DNA of 64,000 bases. It comes from Marinobacterium aestuarii. Its GTDB lineage: Bacteria > Pseudomonadota > Gammaproteobacteria > Pseudomonadales > Balneatricaceae. The stretch spans positions 310,001-374,000 of the forward strand of contig NZ_CP015839.1 of the NCBI RefSeq assembly GCF_001651805.1, written 5' to 3'. Position numbers and translations under genes: made by a program. Shown here piece after piece: positions 26,459 to 35,751 of the stretch (within the stretch, counting starts at the first letter, position 1; each line of letters begins with the position of its first letter). The notes below the pieces were generated by a model. It had not been told where the DNA came from. It did no database searches and worked only from the letters and a program-made list of their open reading frames with translations.

Positions 26459-27436
26459 TTAGTACAGCCGGGTCTGATTCTCAAACTTCCAGGTTCGAAT
26501 TATTTCAAGTTCATCGGTGGTTTTACGCATTTCCACCGGGAAAGCCTGAAAGGGTGCTGCCAGCTGTACGATATGTACAGCAGCATCGTCCAGCACCTTG
26601 TAGCCCGAAGACTGCAGCACTTCTATCTTGCGGACGCTGCCATCCGGCAGTATGGATACCAGCAGGCGCAGGCTGCCGTAGATGTCCTGCTTGCGGGCTT
26701 CGGTGGGGTAGTTATCATTGCCGTAGCGTTCGATCTCGCGGCGCCAGTTATCCAGATAGGCCGCATCATTGCCCTTGAGCGTGGCGGCGGTAGTGAGGCG
26801 GCGTACTCGGGGCTTCTTGGCAAACTGCTCCTGTTGCAGATCGAGCTTTGCCTGCAGGCTGGCAATTTCCAGGCTGCGGGCCAGCAGCGAGGTCGATACA
26901 CCCGGTGTCGGTGGCGGTGAAACGGATTTTGCTGCTGCAGGCTGGCTGCTCTGCTTCTGTTTGGCAGGTGCAGTGGTGGTGACTACTTTTTGTGGTTTGG
27001 GCGTAGCCTTGACGGGTTTTGGTTCGGCGATTTCAGGCGCCGGCGCTGGTGTTGGGACGGGCTGGGGTGCAATTTCCTGGGCTTTGGGCTGTGGCAGGCT
27101 TTGCTGCCTGGCCTGTTGCTGCTGTTCGTTGCTGTGAAAGGGGGCGTCCTCGAGCGTCGAGGGCGCGCGCTTGGTCTCGGCAGTGCCACTGCCCAGCTGA
27201 TTGGCCTGGGCGATAAAGTCGGCTTCTTTTGGGGCTTCTACGGACTCGAAGCGTGCCAGGGTGATATCCAGTGTCTTGCGCGGGGGCTTGTATTCCGCCG
27301 TCGAGAAACTGATGCCCAATAGCAGAATGGCGTGCACCGCAATGGCGACGAAGAGGGTAAAGCCAAACCGGTCCATAATGCCCACCGCCGGCGCAGGGCC
27401 GGTGGTGGCGGGGATCACAGTGGTGAGCCTGTTCAC
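26459..27436 (-). CDS. TonB-family energy transducer (TonB3-like)
   Basis: This inner-membrane-anchored protein links proton-motive force to the outer membrane. After a 24-residue cytoplasmic part it has one TM helix (FTLFVAIAVHAILLLGISF). A Pro/Ala/Lys/Gln-rich periplasmic spacer (about 100-180), a short coiled coil, and a C-terminal TonB domain (about 240-325, YGSLRLLVSILPDGSVRKIEVLQSSG, split by strands) follow. The start is GTG with GAGG 6 nt upstream, 8 bp after gshB, so it is coupled to it. In Pseudomonas the gene at this position is tonB3, required for twitching motility. That role is suggested by synteny and the nearby pilTU. Confidence 0.85.
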   Translation of the reverse strand: MNRLTTVIPATTGPAPAVGIMDRFGFTLFVAIAVHAILLLGISFSTAEYKPPRKTLDITLARFESVEAPKEADFIAQANQLGSGTAETKRAPSTLEDAPFHSNEQQQQARQQSLPQPKAQEIAPQPVPTPAPAPEIAEPKPVKATPKPQKVVTTTAPAKQKQSSQPAAAKSVSPPPTPGVSTSLLARSLEIASLQAKLDLQQEQFAKKPRVRRLTTAATLKGNDAAYLDNWRREIERYGNDNYPTEARKQDIYGSLRLLVSILPDGSVRKIEVLQSSGYKVLDDAAVHIVQLAAPFQAFPVEMRKTTDELEIIRTWKFENQTRLY

Positions 27437-27444
27437 ACGGCGCC

Positions 27445-28395
27445 TCAGGACTGGAGCTTGCGCTCGATGGCATCCATCAGCTGCATGCCGATGTCGAGCC
27501 CGAACTGCTTGTCCAGCTCGCGGATACAGGTCGGGCTGGTGACATTGATTTCGGTGAGGTAGTCACCGATGACATCCAGACCGACAAACAGCAAGCCCTG
27601 TTCGCGCAGCGTGGGGCCTATCTGGGCGCAGATCCAGCGATCACGCTCGGTCAGTTCGCGGCCCTCGCCGGAACCGCCGGCGGCCAGGTTGCCGCGAGTT
27701 TCGCCCGCCATGGGGATGCGCGCCAGGGCATAGGGAACGGGCTCGCCGTCCACCATCAGGATACGTTTGTCGCCCTGGGCGATTTCGGGCAGGTATTTCT
27801 GCGCCATGATGGTTTCGGTGCCGTATTTGGTCAGGGTCTCGATGATGACACCGAGGTTGACGCCACCGGGCTGGATGCGAAAGATCTGGCTGCCACCCAT
27901 GCCGTCCAGTGGCTTGAAGATGACATCGCCGTGCTCGGCGTGAAACTGGCGCAGCAGGTCATCGCGGCGGGTTACCAGTACCGGCGGGCAGCACTGCGGG
28001 AAGTGGGTGGCAAACAGTTTTTCGTTGAAGTCCCGCAGCCGCTGCGACGGATTGACCACCAGGGTGCCCTGCTTCTCAGCCTGCTCCAGCAGGTAGGTAC
28101 TGTAGACAAACTCGTTGTTGAACGGCGGGTCCTTGCGCATCAGGATTACATCCAGGTCCGCCAGCGGCCGGGTGCTGTATGCGCCCCGGGTGAACCAGTT
28201 GTCCGGATCCATGGCCACGCGCAGTGGCGCCATGTCGGCCAGCGCCTGGCCATCGCGGGAGTAAAGGTGCTGCTGTTCCATGTAGAACAGCTCCCAGCCT
28301 TTCTGCTGGGCGGCCCAGAGCATGGCGAGGGAACTGTCTTTCTTGAAGTTGATGGACTCGATGGGGTCCATGACGATGCCAACCTTGATGGACAT
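27445..28395 (-). CDS. gshB: Glutathione synthetase
   Basis: GshB joins gamma-glutamylcysteine and glycine with ATP. The ATG-grasp protein starts IKVGIVMDPIESINFKKD, contains DVILMRKDPPFN, DVIFKPLDGMGGSQIFR, IMAQKYLPEIAQGDKRI and the C-terminal GLDVIGDYLTEINVTSPTC. ATG 28395 was chosen: AGGATG lies 9 nt upstream and it yields 316 residues, as in E. coli. Upstream starts add a Pro/Arg-rich tail absent from the family. Confidence 0.95.
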   Translation of the reverse strand: MSIKVGIVMDPIESINFKKDSSLAMLWAAQQKGWELFYMEQQHLYSRDGQALADMAPLRVAMDPDNWFTRGAYSTRPLADLDVILMRKDPPFNNEFVYSTYLLEQAEKQGTLVVNPSQRLRDFNEKLFATHFPQCCPPVLVTRRDDLLRQFHAEHGDVIFKPLDGMGGSQIFRIQPGGVNLGVIIETLTKYGTETIMAQKYLPEIAQGDKRILMVDGEPVPYALARIPMAGETRGNLAAGGSGEGRELTERDRWICAQIGPTLREQGLLFVGLDVIGDYLTEINVTSPTCIRELDKQFGLDIGMQLMDAIERKLQS

Positions 28396-28475
28396 GCGCG
28401 GGTGCATCCTGTGTAAGCCTGTTGATAGGGCAAGTGTACCGATGGATGGCGGTGGCAGCCAGCACCGCCGACGAT

Positions 28476-29210
28476 TCAACCAGCGCTCAAGTCACCCCAG
28501 TAACTTTGCAGAATGGCCTGGGCCACCACAGGTGCGGTTTCGGTGCGCAGTACCCTGGGCCCCAGCGCCACGGGTTGAAAGCCTGCGGTGATGGCCAGCT
28601 GTACCTCGGCTTCGGTCAGGCCACCCTCTGGGCCTATGAGCAGTGCGATGGACGACGGGCGGGGCAGATCGCCCAGGGGGCAGGCGCTGTGGTGATGCAG
28701 CACCAGCTTTAGGTCCGCCTCGACATTGCTGACCCAGTGCTCCAGTGGTTCCGGGGCATCCAGCTGCGGCACTGTGCAGCGCAGGCTCTGTTCGCAGGCG
28801 CTGATGGCCACCTGCTGCCAGTGGCGCAGACGTTTGTCCTGGCGCTCGCTCTTGAGTTTAACTTCGCAGCGCTCCGAGAACAGCGGCGTCATGCGCGCCA
28901 TGCCAAGCTCGGTGGCTTTCTGCACGGCATAATCCATGCGCTCGCCACGGGACAGGGTTTGGCCGATATGTATCTGCAGTGCACTGTCGCGGCTGGGTCT
29001 TTCCTGGCTTTCAATGCGTACCTGCAGGCTGCGCTTGTCCACTTCGGTCGCGGTGGCGAGACACTCACTGCCATCGCCATTAAACAGCATGACCTGATCA
29101 CCCGCACGCATGCGCAGAGTACGGGCCAGGTGTTGCACGTTGTTGTCGCTCAGCAGCAGGGTATCGCCGGGGTTCATGGGCTGGGGTTCGTGGCAACGCG
29201 GAATACGCAT
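28476..29210 (-). CDS. rsmE: 16S rRNA m3U1498 methyltransferase RsmE
   Basis: RsmE methylates U1498 of 16S rRNA at N3. The 244 residues have an N-terminal PUA-like domain (about 1-75) and a SPOUT domain with QKATELGMARMTPLFSERC, QVAISACEQSLR, LLIGPEGGLTEAEV and LGPRVLRTETAPVVAQAIL. In Pseudomonas gshB is followed by the pil-chp genes, whereas here rsmE precedes gshB, as in many other gammaproteobacteria. Confidence 0.95.
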   Translation of the reverse strand: MRIPRCHEPQPMNPGDTLLLSDNNVQHLARTLRMRAGDQVMLFNGDGSECLATATEVDKRSLQVRIESQERPSRDSALQIHIGQTLSRGERMDYAVQKATELGMARMTPLFSERCEVKLKSERQDKRLRHWQQVAISACEQSLRCTVPQLDAPEPLEHWVSNVEADLKLVLHHHSACPLGDLPRPSSIALLIGPEGGLTEAEVQLAITAGFQPVALGPRVLRTETAPVVAQAILQSYWGDLSAG

Positions 29211-29380
29211 CCGGCAGGGCTCCGTGGAGATTCGAAAGCGGCATTATGCCACAAGCTGTGAGAGGAGCTGCCCCGATTCGGCGCTGCCCGCTAGCGAGCA
29301 GTGGGCACCCTTTAGGTGCGCTTTTACTGCGGGGCCGGAACCCGGTGCAAGCGGATGGGATGGCGCTGGAAAGTTTGAAA

Positions 29381-29396
29381 TTGACTAAAAGGTCAG
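29381..29396 (+). promoter_or_regulatory. RutR/TetR-type operator candidate
   Basis: TTGACTAAAAGGTCAG matches the RutR consensus TTGACCA-NN-TGGTCAA at 11 of 14 defined positions and keeps the inverted TGAC/GTCA core. It lies about 70 bp upstream of the sigma-54 -24 element. RutR-type repressors respond to nucleobases, which fits the transporter downstream. Confidence 0.35.
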
Positions 29397-29462
29397 AAAG
29401 TAACAGGCTTTGCCCTTGATTCAGGCGTGGTACCGCCGACCCAGGGGCGGTGCGCGCAGAGG

Positions 29463-29479
29463 CTGGCACGGTGGTTGCT
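29463..29479 (+). promoter_or_regulatory. Consensus sigma-54 (RpoN) promoter
   Basis: CTGGCACG-GTGG-TTGCT matches the -24/-12 consensus YTGGCACG-N4-TTGCW at every defined base, with the GG at 29465 and the GC at 29477. Transcription would start near 29490, leaving a leader of about 90 nt. It predicts activation by an enhancer-binding protein such as NtrC. Confidence 0.7.
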
Positions 29480-29578
29480 GTGCAAGAGTGACACTGTAGC
29501 GCCAGGGCTCGGCGCTAGGGCTGCGCATGAACTATTCTCAGTGCGCGCCACCTGGCAATTCCATGATGGAACGATTTT

Positions 29579-31141
29579 ATGACGACAGCACAACCGCAGC
29601 CCAGGCTGTCCCTGCGCAATATCAGCAAGCGCTTCCCCGGTGTTCTGGCCAATGATCGTGTCTGCCTGAACCTGTATCCGGGAGAGATTCACGCCATGCT
29701 GGGTGAGAACGGTGCCGGCAAAAGCACGCTGATGAAAATGATCTACGGCGTGATGAAACCCGACGAAGGCGAAATTCACTGGCAGGGCCGGCCGGTTGAC
29801 ATCGCCGAACCCGCTCAGGCACGGGCGCTTGGTATCGGCATGGTGTTCCAGCACTTTGCCCTGTTTGAAACCCTGACGGTGACGGAAAATATCGCCCTGA
29901 GTCTGCCGGCCCGCGAGGCTCGAGATCTGAAAGCGCTGGGGCGGCGCATTCGGGAGGTCTCCGAGCGCTATGGCATGGCGCTGGAGCCTGACCGGCTGGT
30001 GCATTCGCTGTCCATAGGCGCGCGTCAGCGGGTCGAGATCGTGCGTTGCCTGATCCAGGACATCAAACTGCTGATTCTGGATGAGCCCACCTCGGTGCTG
30101 ACGCCGCAGGAAGTTGAAGGCCTGTTTAAAACGCTGAATCAGCTCGCCGCAGAGGGCTGTAGCATTCTGTTTATCAGCCACAAACTGAATGAAGTGCGGG
30201 CCCTGTGCCATAACGCCACTATTCTGCGCGGCGGCCGGGTCACCGGTGAATGCAAGCCGGTGGAGGAAAGCGCCCATAGCATCGCCCGCATGATGGTGGG
30301 GGAAGACACCCCCCTCAGTACGACCTATGAAAAGCGCGAGGGCGGTGATGACTTTCTGGTGGTGCGGGACCTGTCGCTCAAGAGCCTGGATCCCTTCGGT
30401 ACCCGGCTGAAAAACATCAATCTGCGGGTGCGAAAGGGCGAGATCGTTGGCATTGCCGGCGTGGCGGGCAATGGTCAGGATGAATTGCTGGCCGCACTCA
30501 GTGGCGAACGCCTGGGCGAGGATGCGGGCCAGATCTGTGTACCGGCCGGGCGCATAGCGCTGCTGCCGCCATTACAGCGGCGCAATCAGGGGTTGGCATT
30601 TGTGCCGGAAGAGCGCCTGGGGCGTGGTGCGGTACCGGACATGAGCCTGGCGGAAAACGGTCTGCTCACGGCTTTTGGTGCAGGCCTGGTGAAAAACGGC
30701 CTGGTGAACTGGGGTCGGACGCGGGACTTTGCCCAGGGCATCGTTGATGACTTCAAGGTCAAGTGTGGCGGCATAGATGCCAGTGCCAAAAGCCTGTCGG
30801 GCGGCAATCTGCAGAAATTCATTATCGGTCGCGAGATCCGCCAGAAACCGTCGCTGCTGCTGGCCGCTCACCCGACCTGGGGGGTGGATATAGGCGCGGC
30901 CGTGGCCATCCACAAGGCGCTGATCGAGCTGCGTGATGCGGGCACCGCCATTCTTATTGTTTCGGAGGATATCGACGAGCTTTTCGAAATATCCGACCGT
31001 ATCTGTGCCATTTGTCATGGTGAACTGTCGCCGTTGAAAGCGGTGAGCGACACCAGCATCGGCGAAGTGGGGCGCTGGATGACCGGTGATTTTGACACCG
31101 CGCAGGGCACTGGGCCAACACAGGGAGAATCCCATGTTTAA
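29579..31141 (+). CDS. Nucleoside-type ABC importer, double ATPase (NupA/YufO-like)
   Basis: This cytoplasmic subunit of 520 residues has two fused ABC domains. The first has Walker A GENGAGKST, the variant signature LSIGARQRVEI, and Walker B LLILDEPTSVLT. The second is degenerate: GVAGNGQDEL replaces Walker A, with signature LSGGNLQKFIIGREI and AAHPTWGVD instead of the usual Walker B acidic pair, as is normal for the BMP/nucleoside and ribose families. It is the first gene of a four-gene operon with two permeases and a BMP-family binding protein. Likely substrates are nucleosides or purine bases. Confidence 0.88.
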   Translation: MTTAQPQPRLSLRNISKRFPGVLANDRVCLNLYPGEIHAMLGENGAGKSTLMKMIYGVMKPDEGEIHWQGRPVDIAEPAQARALGIGMVFQHFALFETLTVTENIALSLPAREARDLKALGRRIREVSERYGMALEPDRLVHSLSIGARQRVEIVRCLIQDIKLLILDEPTSVLTPQEVEGLFKTLNQLAAEGCSILFISHKLNEVRALCHNATILRGGRVTGECKPVEESAHSIARMMVGEDTPLSTTYEKREGGDDFLVVRDLSLKSLDPFGTRLKNINLRVRKGEIVGIAGVAGNGQDELLAALSGERLGEDAGQICVPAGRIALLPPLQRRNQGLAFVPEERLGRGAVPDMSLAENGLLTAFGAGLVKNGLVNWGRTRDFAQGIVDDFKVKCGGIDASAKSLSGGNLQKFIIGREIRQKPSLLLAAHPTWGVDIGAAVAIHKALIELRDAGTAILIVSEDIDELFEISDRICAICHGELSPLKAVSDTSIGEVGRWMTGDFDTAQGTGPTQGESHV

Positions 31142-32231
31142 AGTGGAAAAGCGGCCGGTCGAATCCCGTCTGATGGGGTATCTGTCGCCGGTACTGGCCG
31201 CGGTGCTGACGCTGGTCTCGGGGGCTCTGTTGTTTCTGTTGCTGGGGCAAAGTCCGCTCGAAGGGCTTTATACGTTCTTTGTTATGCCGCTAAGCGATCT
31301 GTACGGCCTGTCGGAGCTGGGGGTCAAGGCGGCACCTATTCTGCTCTGTGCCATGGGCCTGGCGGTCTGCTATCGCGCCAAGGTGTGGAATATAGGTGCC
31401 GAGGGGCAGCTGCTGTTCGGTGCCCTGATCGGCAGCTGGGCGGCACTGCAGTTGCTGCAGGCCGAGGGTGCCTGGGTGCTGCCGCTGGTGCTGCTGGCGG
31501 GTGCGTTGGGCGGCATGTTCTGGGGCCTGATTCCGGCACTGCTGCGTACGCACTTCAATACCAACGAGATTCTCACCACCATTATGCTCAACTACATAGC
31601 ACTCAATGTGCTTTTGTATGGGGTGCATGGGCCGCTGAAAGATCCGGATGGCTACAACTTCCCCGAATCTGCGCTCTTTTCCGAATCGACCCTGTTGCCC
31701 ACCCTGCTGGACGGTACCCGGGTGCATATAGGGGTGCTCTTCGCGCTGCTGGCGGTGGCGGTGGTCTGGGTGTTGCTGAGTCGTACCTTTGTTGGCTTTC
31801 AGATCCGGGTGCTGGGTCTGGATGCACGGGCGGCGCATTATGCCGGCTATCACGAAAAACACCTGGTGATCTTCGTGTTGATGCTGTGCGGTGGCCTGGC
31901 GGGGCTGGCCGGTGTGCTTGAGGTCACAGGCCCCATAGGTCAGCTGGTGCCGCAGGTATCGCCGGGCTACGGCTACGCGGCCATTATCGTGGCCTTTCTG
32001 GGGCGGCTGCACCCGGTGGGTATCCTGCTGGCCAGCCTGCTGATGGCGCTGGTCTACATGGGCGGCGAGATGGTGCAGATCGAACTGGGCCTGCCCCAGG
32101 CGCTGACGGGACTCTTCCAGGGCATGTTGCTGCTGTATCTGCTGGCGTGCGATTTCCTGATTCACTACCGCATTCGTCTGGTTGGCCGTGCGGCTGCCAG
32201 CGCTGCTGCGCCTGCCTCCGAAGGAGCCTGA
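31134..32231 (+). CDS. ABC importer permease 1 (NupB/YufP-like)
   Basis: This 365-residue inner-membrane permease belongs to the BPD_transp_2 family. After a short cytoplasmic start it has about ten hydrophobic helices and the family motif YRAKVWNIGAEGQLLFGALIG. FNTNEILTTIMLNYIALNVL and VSPGYGYAAIIVAFLGRLHPVGI match nucleoside permeases. ATG 31134 overlaps the ATPase gene by 8 bp and has GGGAGA upstream. It pairs with the shorter permease that follows. Confidence 0.87.
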   Translation: MFKVEKRPVESRLMGYLSPVLAAVLTLVSGALLFLLLGQSPLEGLYTFFVMPLSDLYGLSELGVKAAPILLCAMGLAVCYRAKVWNIGAEGQLLFGALIGSWAALQLLQAEGAWVLPLVLLAGALGGMFWGLIPALLRTHFNTNEILTTIMLNYIALNVLLYGVHGPLKDPDGYNFPESALFSESTLLPTLLDGTRVHIGVLFALLAVAVVWVLLSRTFVGFQIRVLGLDARAAHYAGYHEKHLVIFVLMLCGGLAGLAGVLEVTGPIGQLVPQVSPGYGYAAIIVAFLGRLHPVGILLASLLMALVYMGGEMVQIELGLPQALTGLFQGMLLLYLLACDFLIHYRIRLVGRAAASAAAPASEGA

Positions 32232-32236
32232 CCGAC

Positions 32237-33163
32237 ATGGATATCGATTTTATTATCAATGTGCTCTACGCCATGATCCGTACCGGTACGCCGCTGCTGA
32301 TAGTCGCGCTGGGTGAACTGGTATGCGAGCGTTCCGGCGTGCTGAATCTGGGGCAGGAAGGCATGATGCTGGTGGGCGCGGTCTGTGGCTTTATTGTTGC
32401 CGCAACCACCGGCAGCCTGTTTCTGGGTGTGTTGGCAGCAATGCTGGCGGGTTGCCTGATGGCTTTGCTGTTTGGTCTGGTGGCGCTGGGCCTGAGTGCG
32501 ACCCAGGTGGCGACCGGGCTGGCGCTGACCATTCTGGGGGCAGGTCTCAGTGCCTTTATTGGCGAGAGTTTTGTCGGCCAGACAGTGCAGGGCTTCAAGG
32601 CGCTGCCCATTCCGCTGCTGAGCGAGATTCCGCTGCTCGGGCCCCTGCTGTTCAATCATGATGTGCTGGTGTACCTGTCCTTCGGGCTTTTTGCCGGCGT
32701 GATCTGGTTTCTGCGCAGCACCCGGGCCGGCCTGATGCTCAAGGCCATCGGCGAAACGCCGGAATCGGCCACAGCGGTCGGACTGCCGGTGATGCGGGTG
32801 CGCTATCTGGCGGTGCTGTTTGGCGGTGCCATGGCGGGGCTGGCGGGGGGCTACCTGTCGCTGGCCTATACTCCGCTCTGGGCTGAGGGCATGACGGCGG
32901 GGCGTGGCTGGATTGCGCTGGCGCTGGTGGTCTTTGCCAGCTGGCGTGCCGAGCGGGTGATGTTCGGCGCCTACCTGTTTGGTCTGGCGAGTATTCTGCA
33001 TCTTATAGTACAGGGCATGGGCGTGAGTATTTCGTCCAACCTGCTGGCCATGCTGCCCTATGTGGTAACCATCCTGGTGCTGGTACTGCTGTCGAGCGAC
33101 AAGGCCAGGGTTCGGCTGTACGCGCCCATGTCCCTGGGCAAGCCTTTTCATCGCACCCAGTAG
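32237..33163 (+). CDS. ABC importer permease 2 (NupC/YufQ-like)
   Basis: The second permease, of 308 residues, has about eight to ten helices. Key motifs are GELVCERSGVLNLGQEGMMLVGAV near the start and LLSEIPLLGPLLF in the middle. RAGLMLKAIGETPESATAVGLPVMRVRYLAVLFGG is the EAA-like coupling helix. ATG 32237 follows the first permease by 5 bp. The two permeases form a heterodimer in this family. Confidence 0.87.
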   Translation: MDIDFIINVLYAMIRTGTPLLIVALGELVCERSGVLNLGQEGMMLVGAVCGFIVAATTGSLFLGVLAAMLAGCLMALLFGLVALGLSATQVATGLALTILGAGLSAFIGESFVGQTVQGFKALPIPLLSEIPLLGPLLFNHDVLVYLSFGLFAGVIWFLRSTRAGLMLKAIGETPESATAVGLPVMRVRYLAVLFGGAMAGLAGGYLSLAYTPLWAEGMTAGRGWIALALVVFASWRAERVMFGAYLFGLASILHLIVQGMGVSISSNLLAMLPYVVTILVLVLLSSDKARVRLYAPMSLGKPFHRTQ

Positions 33164-33245
33164 CCGGCCGGTGGCGCAGGCAACCTGGGCAGAGTGGATA
33201 CAAGAGTTCAAAACAGCGGTTAATAACAGCAGGAGAGTGGAATCT

Positions 33246-34331
33246 ATGGCAATGCAATTGGGAGCTTTGGTTCGTGTCGCGTCGACGCTATTGCTGGCAA
33301 CGGCTATATCCGCGGCAGCGCTGGCGCAGGAGCCGTTGAAGGTGGGTTTTGTCTATATAGGCCCCACCGGTGACGCGGGTTACACCTATGCCCATGACAA
33401 GGGCCGCAAGTACATGGAAGAAAAGCTGGGCGACCAGGTCACCTCGACCTACGTTGAGAACGTCGCCGAAGGTGCGGACTCCGAGCGCGTGATTCGCCAG
33501 CTGGCGAAAAGCGGCAATGAGCTGATTTTCACCACCTCCTTTGGTTACATGAACCCGACCCTGAAAGTGGCCAAGCAGTTTCCCAAGGTGGCCTTTGAGC
33601 ATGCAACCGGCTACAAGCGCGCCGCCAATGTGGGCACTTATATGGGGCGTATCTACGAGTCGCGCTATCTCACAGGTGTGATTGCCGGCAAGATGACCAA
33701 GAGCAATGTGGTGGGTTATGTCGGCTCATTCCCGATTCCCGAAGTGGTGCGCGGCATCAATGCCTTCACCCAGGGGCTGCGCAGTGTTAACCCCGACGCC
33801 ACCGTGAAGGTGGTCTGGGTCAGCTCCTGGTATGACCCCGCCAAGGAGCTGGAAGCGGCGGAAAGCCTGATTCTGCAGGGCGCCGACGTTATCAGTCAGC
33901 ACACGGATTCAGCGGGCCCGATCCAGGCGGCTGAAGCCAAGGGTGTCTACGCCTTTGGGTACAACTCCGACATGTCGCTCTACGGCAAGAATGCACACCT
34001 GAGTGCGGCTGTGTTCAATTGGGGACCACTGTACGAAGCCAAGGCCCGTGCCGTGATCGACGGTAGCTGGAAGGCTGAGGATGTCTGGGAGGGTCTGGCG
34101 GCAGGTTATGTGGATATAGCACCCATGAACGATGCGGTACCGGCTGATGTACAGCAGCTGGTGATGGATCTCAAGCAGCAGATTGTCGATGGCAAGCTCC
34201 ATCCTTTCGCCGGTCCTCTGACGAATCAGGCAGGGGAGATAGTGGTGGCAGAGGGTGAAGTACTGGCCGACAAGGACATGCTGTCCATGGGCTATTACGT
34301 CCAGGGCGTTGAAGGCGAATTACCCAAGTAA
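33246..34331 (+). CDS. BMP-family periplasmic substrate-binding protein
   Basis: This 361-residue binding protein captures the substrate for the preceding ABC permeases. It has a signal peptide ending near AALAQ, without a lipobox cysteine, so it is soluble periplasmic rather than a lipoprotein. The mature domain begins EPLKVGFVYIGPTGDAGYTYAHDKGRK and contains GADVISQHTDSAGPIQAAEAKG and GYNSDM typical of the Bmp fold. ATG 33246 has AGGAG 10 nt upstream. Homologues linked to purine catabolism bind purine nucleosides or bases. The exact ligand is not determinable here. Confidence 0.88.
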   Translation: MAMQLGALVRVASTLLLATAISAAALAQEPLKVGFVYIGPTGDAGYTYAHDKGRKYMEEKLGDQVTSTYVENVAEGADSERVIRQLAKSGNELIFTTSFGYMNPTLKVAKQFPKVAFEHATGYKRAANVGTYMGRIYESRYLTGVIAGKMTKSNVVGYVGSFPIPEVVRGINAFTQGLRSVNPDATVKVVWVSSWYDPAKELEAAESLILQGADVISQHTDSAGPIQAAEAKGVYAFGYNSDMSLYGKNAHLSAAVFNWGPLYEAKARAVIDGSWKAEDVWEGLAAGYVDIAPMNDAVPADVQQLVMDLKQQIVDGKLHPFAGPLTNQAGEIVVAEGEVLADKDMLSMGYYVQGVEGELPK

Positions 34332-34348
34332 CCGTTCGTCCTGAACAT
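34332..34348 (+). repeat. 17-bp dispersed repeat, copy 1
   Basis: CCGTTCGTCCTGAACAT directly follows the stop codon of the binding protein. Identical copies are at 34433-34449 and, inverted, at 52469-52485. Confidence 0.6.
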
Positions 34349-34432
34349 TGCCGCTCATGCACATCCATGTGCCCGCGGCATGACCGCCAGGGATGGCGCT
34401 AATCCTGAAAACGCAGGAGCAGTTTTCAGGGA

Positions 34433-34449
34433 CCGTTCGTCCTGAACAT
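34433..34449 (+). repeat. 17-bp dispersed repeat, copy 2
   Basis: This copy is identical to copy 1 and lies 101 bp downstream in the same orientation. Each copy is followed by short ATCC/GTAC-rich sequence (ACATCCATGTGCCCGC and ACATCCTGTACCCGC), so the repeated unit is probably longer and imperfect. Confidence 0.6.
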
Positions 34450-34500
34450 AAACCCTGCTCTCGTACATCCTGTACCCGCAGGATAAGTACATCCCTGTAC

Positions 34501-34531
34501 AAAAAAGGGCTGCCAATGGCAGCCCTTTTTT
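34501..34531. terminator. Bidirectional rho-independent terminator
   Basis: AAAAAAGGGCTGCC (34501-34514) pairs with GGCAGCCCTTTTTT (34518-34531), loop AAT. The A-run and T-run make it suitable for both the BMP operon and convergent metK. Confidence 0.92.
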
Positions 34532-34560
34532 GATTCGACGCCTTAGGCGCAGGATCTGGA

Positions 34561-35751
34561 TCAGATACCGGCGTCGGCGCGCAGGGCGTCGGCCTTGTCG
34601 GTACGTTCCCAGGTGAAGGCGGTGAAGGTATCGTTGCCCACCGTCATTTCGTAGGGGTCGCGACCGAAGTGACCGTAGGCCGCGGTGGCCAGGTACATCG
34701 GGTGCAGCAGATCAAGCATGCGGGTGATAGCGAACGGACGCAGGTCGAAGTGCGCGTTTATCAGCTGGATGATCTTGTCATCGGAGATCTTGCCGGTGCC
34801 AAAGGTGTTGATGGCAACAGAGGTTGGCTCAGCCACACCTATGGCGTAGGACACCTGAATCTCGCAGCGGTCGGCCAGGCCTGCAGCCACAATGTTCTTG
34901 GCGACGTAGCGGCCGGCATAGGCGGCGGAACGGTCAACCTTGGACGGGTCCTTGCCGGAGAAGGCACCGCCACCGTGACGGGCCATGCCGCCGTAAGTGT
35001 CAACGATGATCTTGCGTCCGGTCAGGCCGCAATCGCCCACTGGGCCGCCGATAACGAACTTGCCGGTCGGGTTGATGTGGAACTTGGTGTCCTTGCTGAT
35101 CCATTCGGCCGGCAGCACGTGCTTGATGATCAGTTCCATCACGGCTTCACGCAGGTCGTTCTGGTGAACTTCCGGGTTGTGCTGGGTCGAGAGTACAACA
35201 GCGTCTATACCGCAGGGCTTGCCGTTTTCGTAACGGAAAGTGATCTGGGACTTGGCATCCGGACGCAGCCAGGGCAGCAGGCCCGAACGGCGCGCTTCGG
35301 CCTGACGCTCAACCAGACGGTGGGCGTAGGTGATAGGTGCCGGCATCAGCACATCTGTGTCATTGGAGGCATAGCCGAACATCAGACCCTGGTCACCGGC
35401 GCCCTGATCTTCGGGGCGTGAGCGGTCAACACCCTGGGCGATATCGATGGACTGCTTGCCGATGATGTTGATAACACCACAGGTTTCGCCGTCGTAGCCG
35501 ACCTCGGAGGAGGTGTAGCCGATCTTGCAGATTACGTCACGGACGAGTTTCTCCAGATCGATCCAGGCATTGGTGCTGATCTCGCCGGACACTATGGCAA
35601 CACCGGTTTTGACCATGGTTTCGCAGGCCACACGGGCGTACTTGTCTTCGGCAATGATGGCATCAAGTACTGCGTCGGAAATCTGGTCCGCAATCTTGTC
35701 TGGATGGCCTTCAGACACGGATTCGGAAGTGAACAAGCCGTATTCGCTCAT
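34561..35751 (-). CDS. metK: S-adenosylmethionine synthetase
   Basis: MetK makes SAM from methionine and ATP. The 396 residues show [36 protein letters not shown], the P-loop-like [19 protein letters not shown] and a C-terminal [24 protein letters not shown] 35751 is the family start; a longer frame adds 59 unrelated residues. It is monocistronic, ending at a bidirectional terminator and divergent from tkt. Confidence 0.97.
   Translation of the reverse strand: MSEYGLFTSESVSEGHPDKIADQISDAVLDAIIAEDKYARVACETMVKTGVAIVSGEISTNAWIDLEKLVRDVICKIGYTSSEVGYDGETCGVINIIGKQSIDIAQGVDRSRPEDQGAGDQGLMFGYASNDTDVLMPAPITYAHRLVERQAEARRSGLLPWLRPDAKSQITFRYENGKPCGIDAVVLSTQHNPEVHQNDLREAVMELIIKHVLPAEWISKDTKFHINPTGKFVIGGPVGDCGLTGRKIIVDTYGGMARHGGGAFSGKDPSKVDRSAAYAGRYVAKNIVAAGLADRCEIQVSYAIGVAEPTSVAINTFGTGKISDDKIIQLINAHFDLRPFAITRMLDLLHPMYLATAAYGHFGRDPYEMTVGNDTFTAFTWERTDKADALRADAGI

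Larger units (their letters stand above)
29211..29578. promoter_or_regulatory. Divergent control region of rsmE and BMP transporter
   Basis: This 368-bp gap holds no gene. It contains a RutR-like palindrome (29381-29396), a consensus sigma-54 promoter (29463-29479), and a hairpin AGCGCC/GGCGCT near 29498-29516 in the presumed 5' leader of the transporter. Confidence 0.5.
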
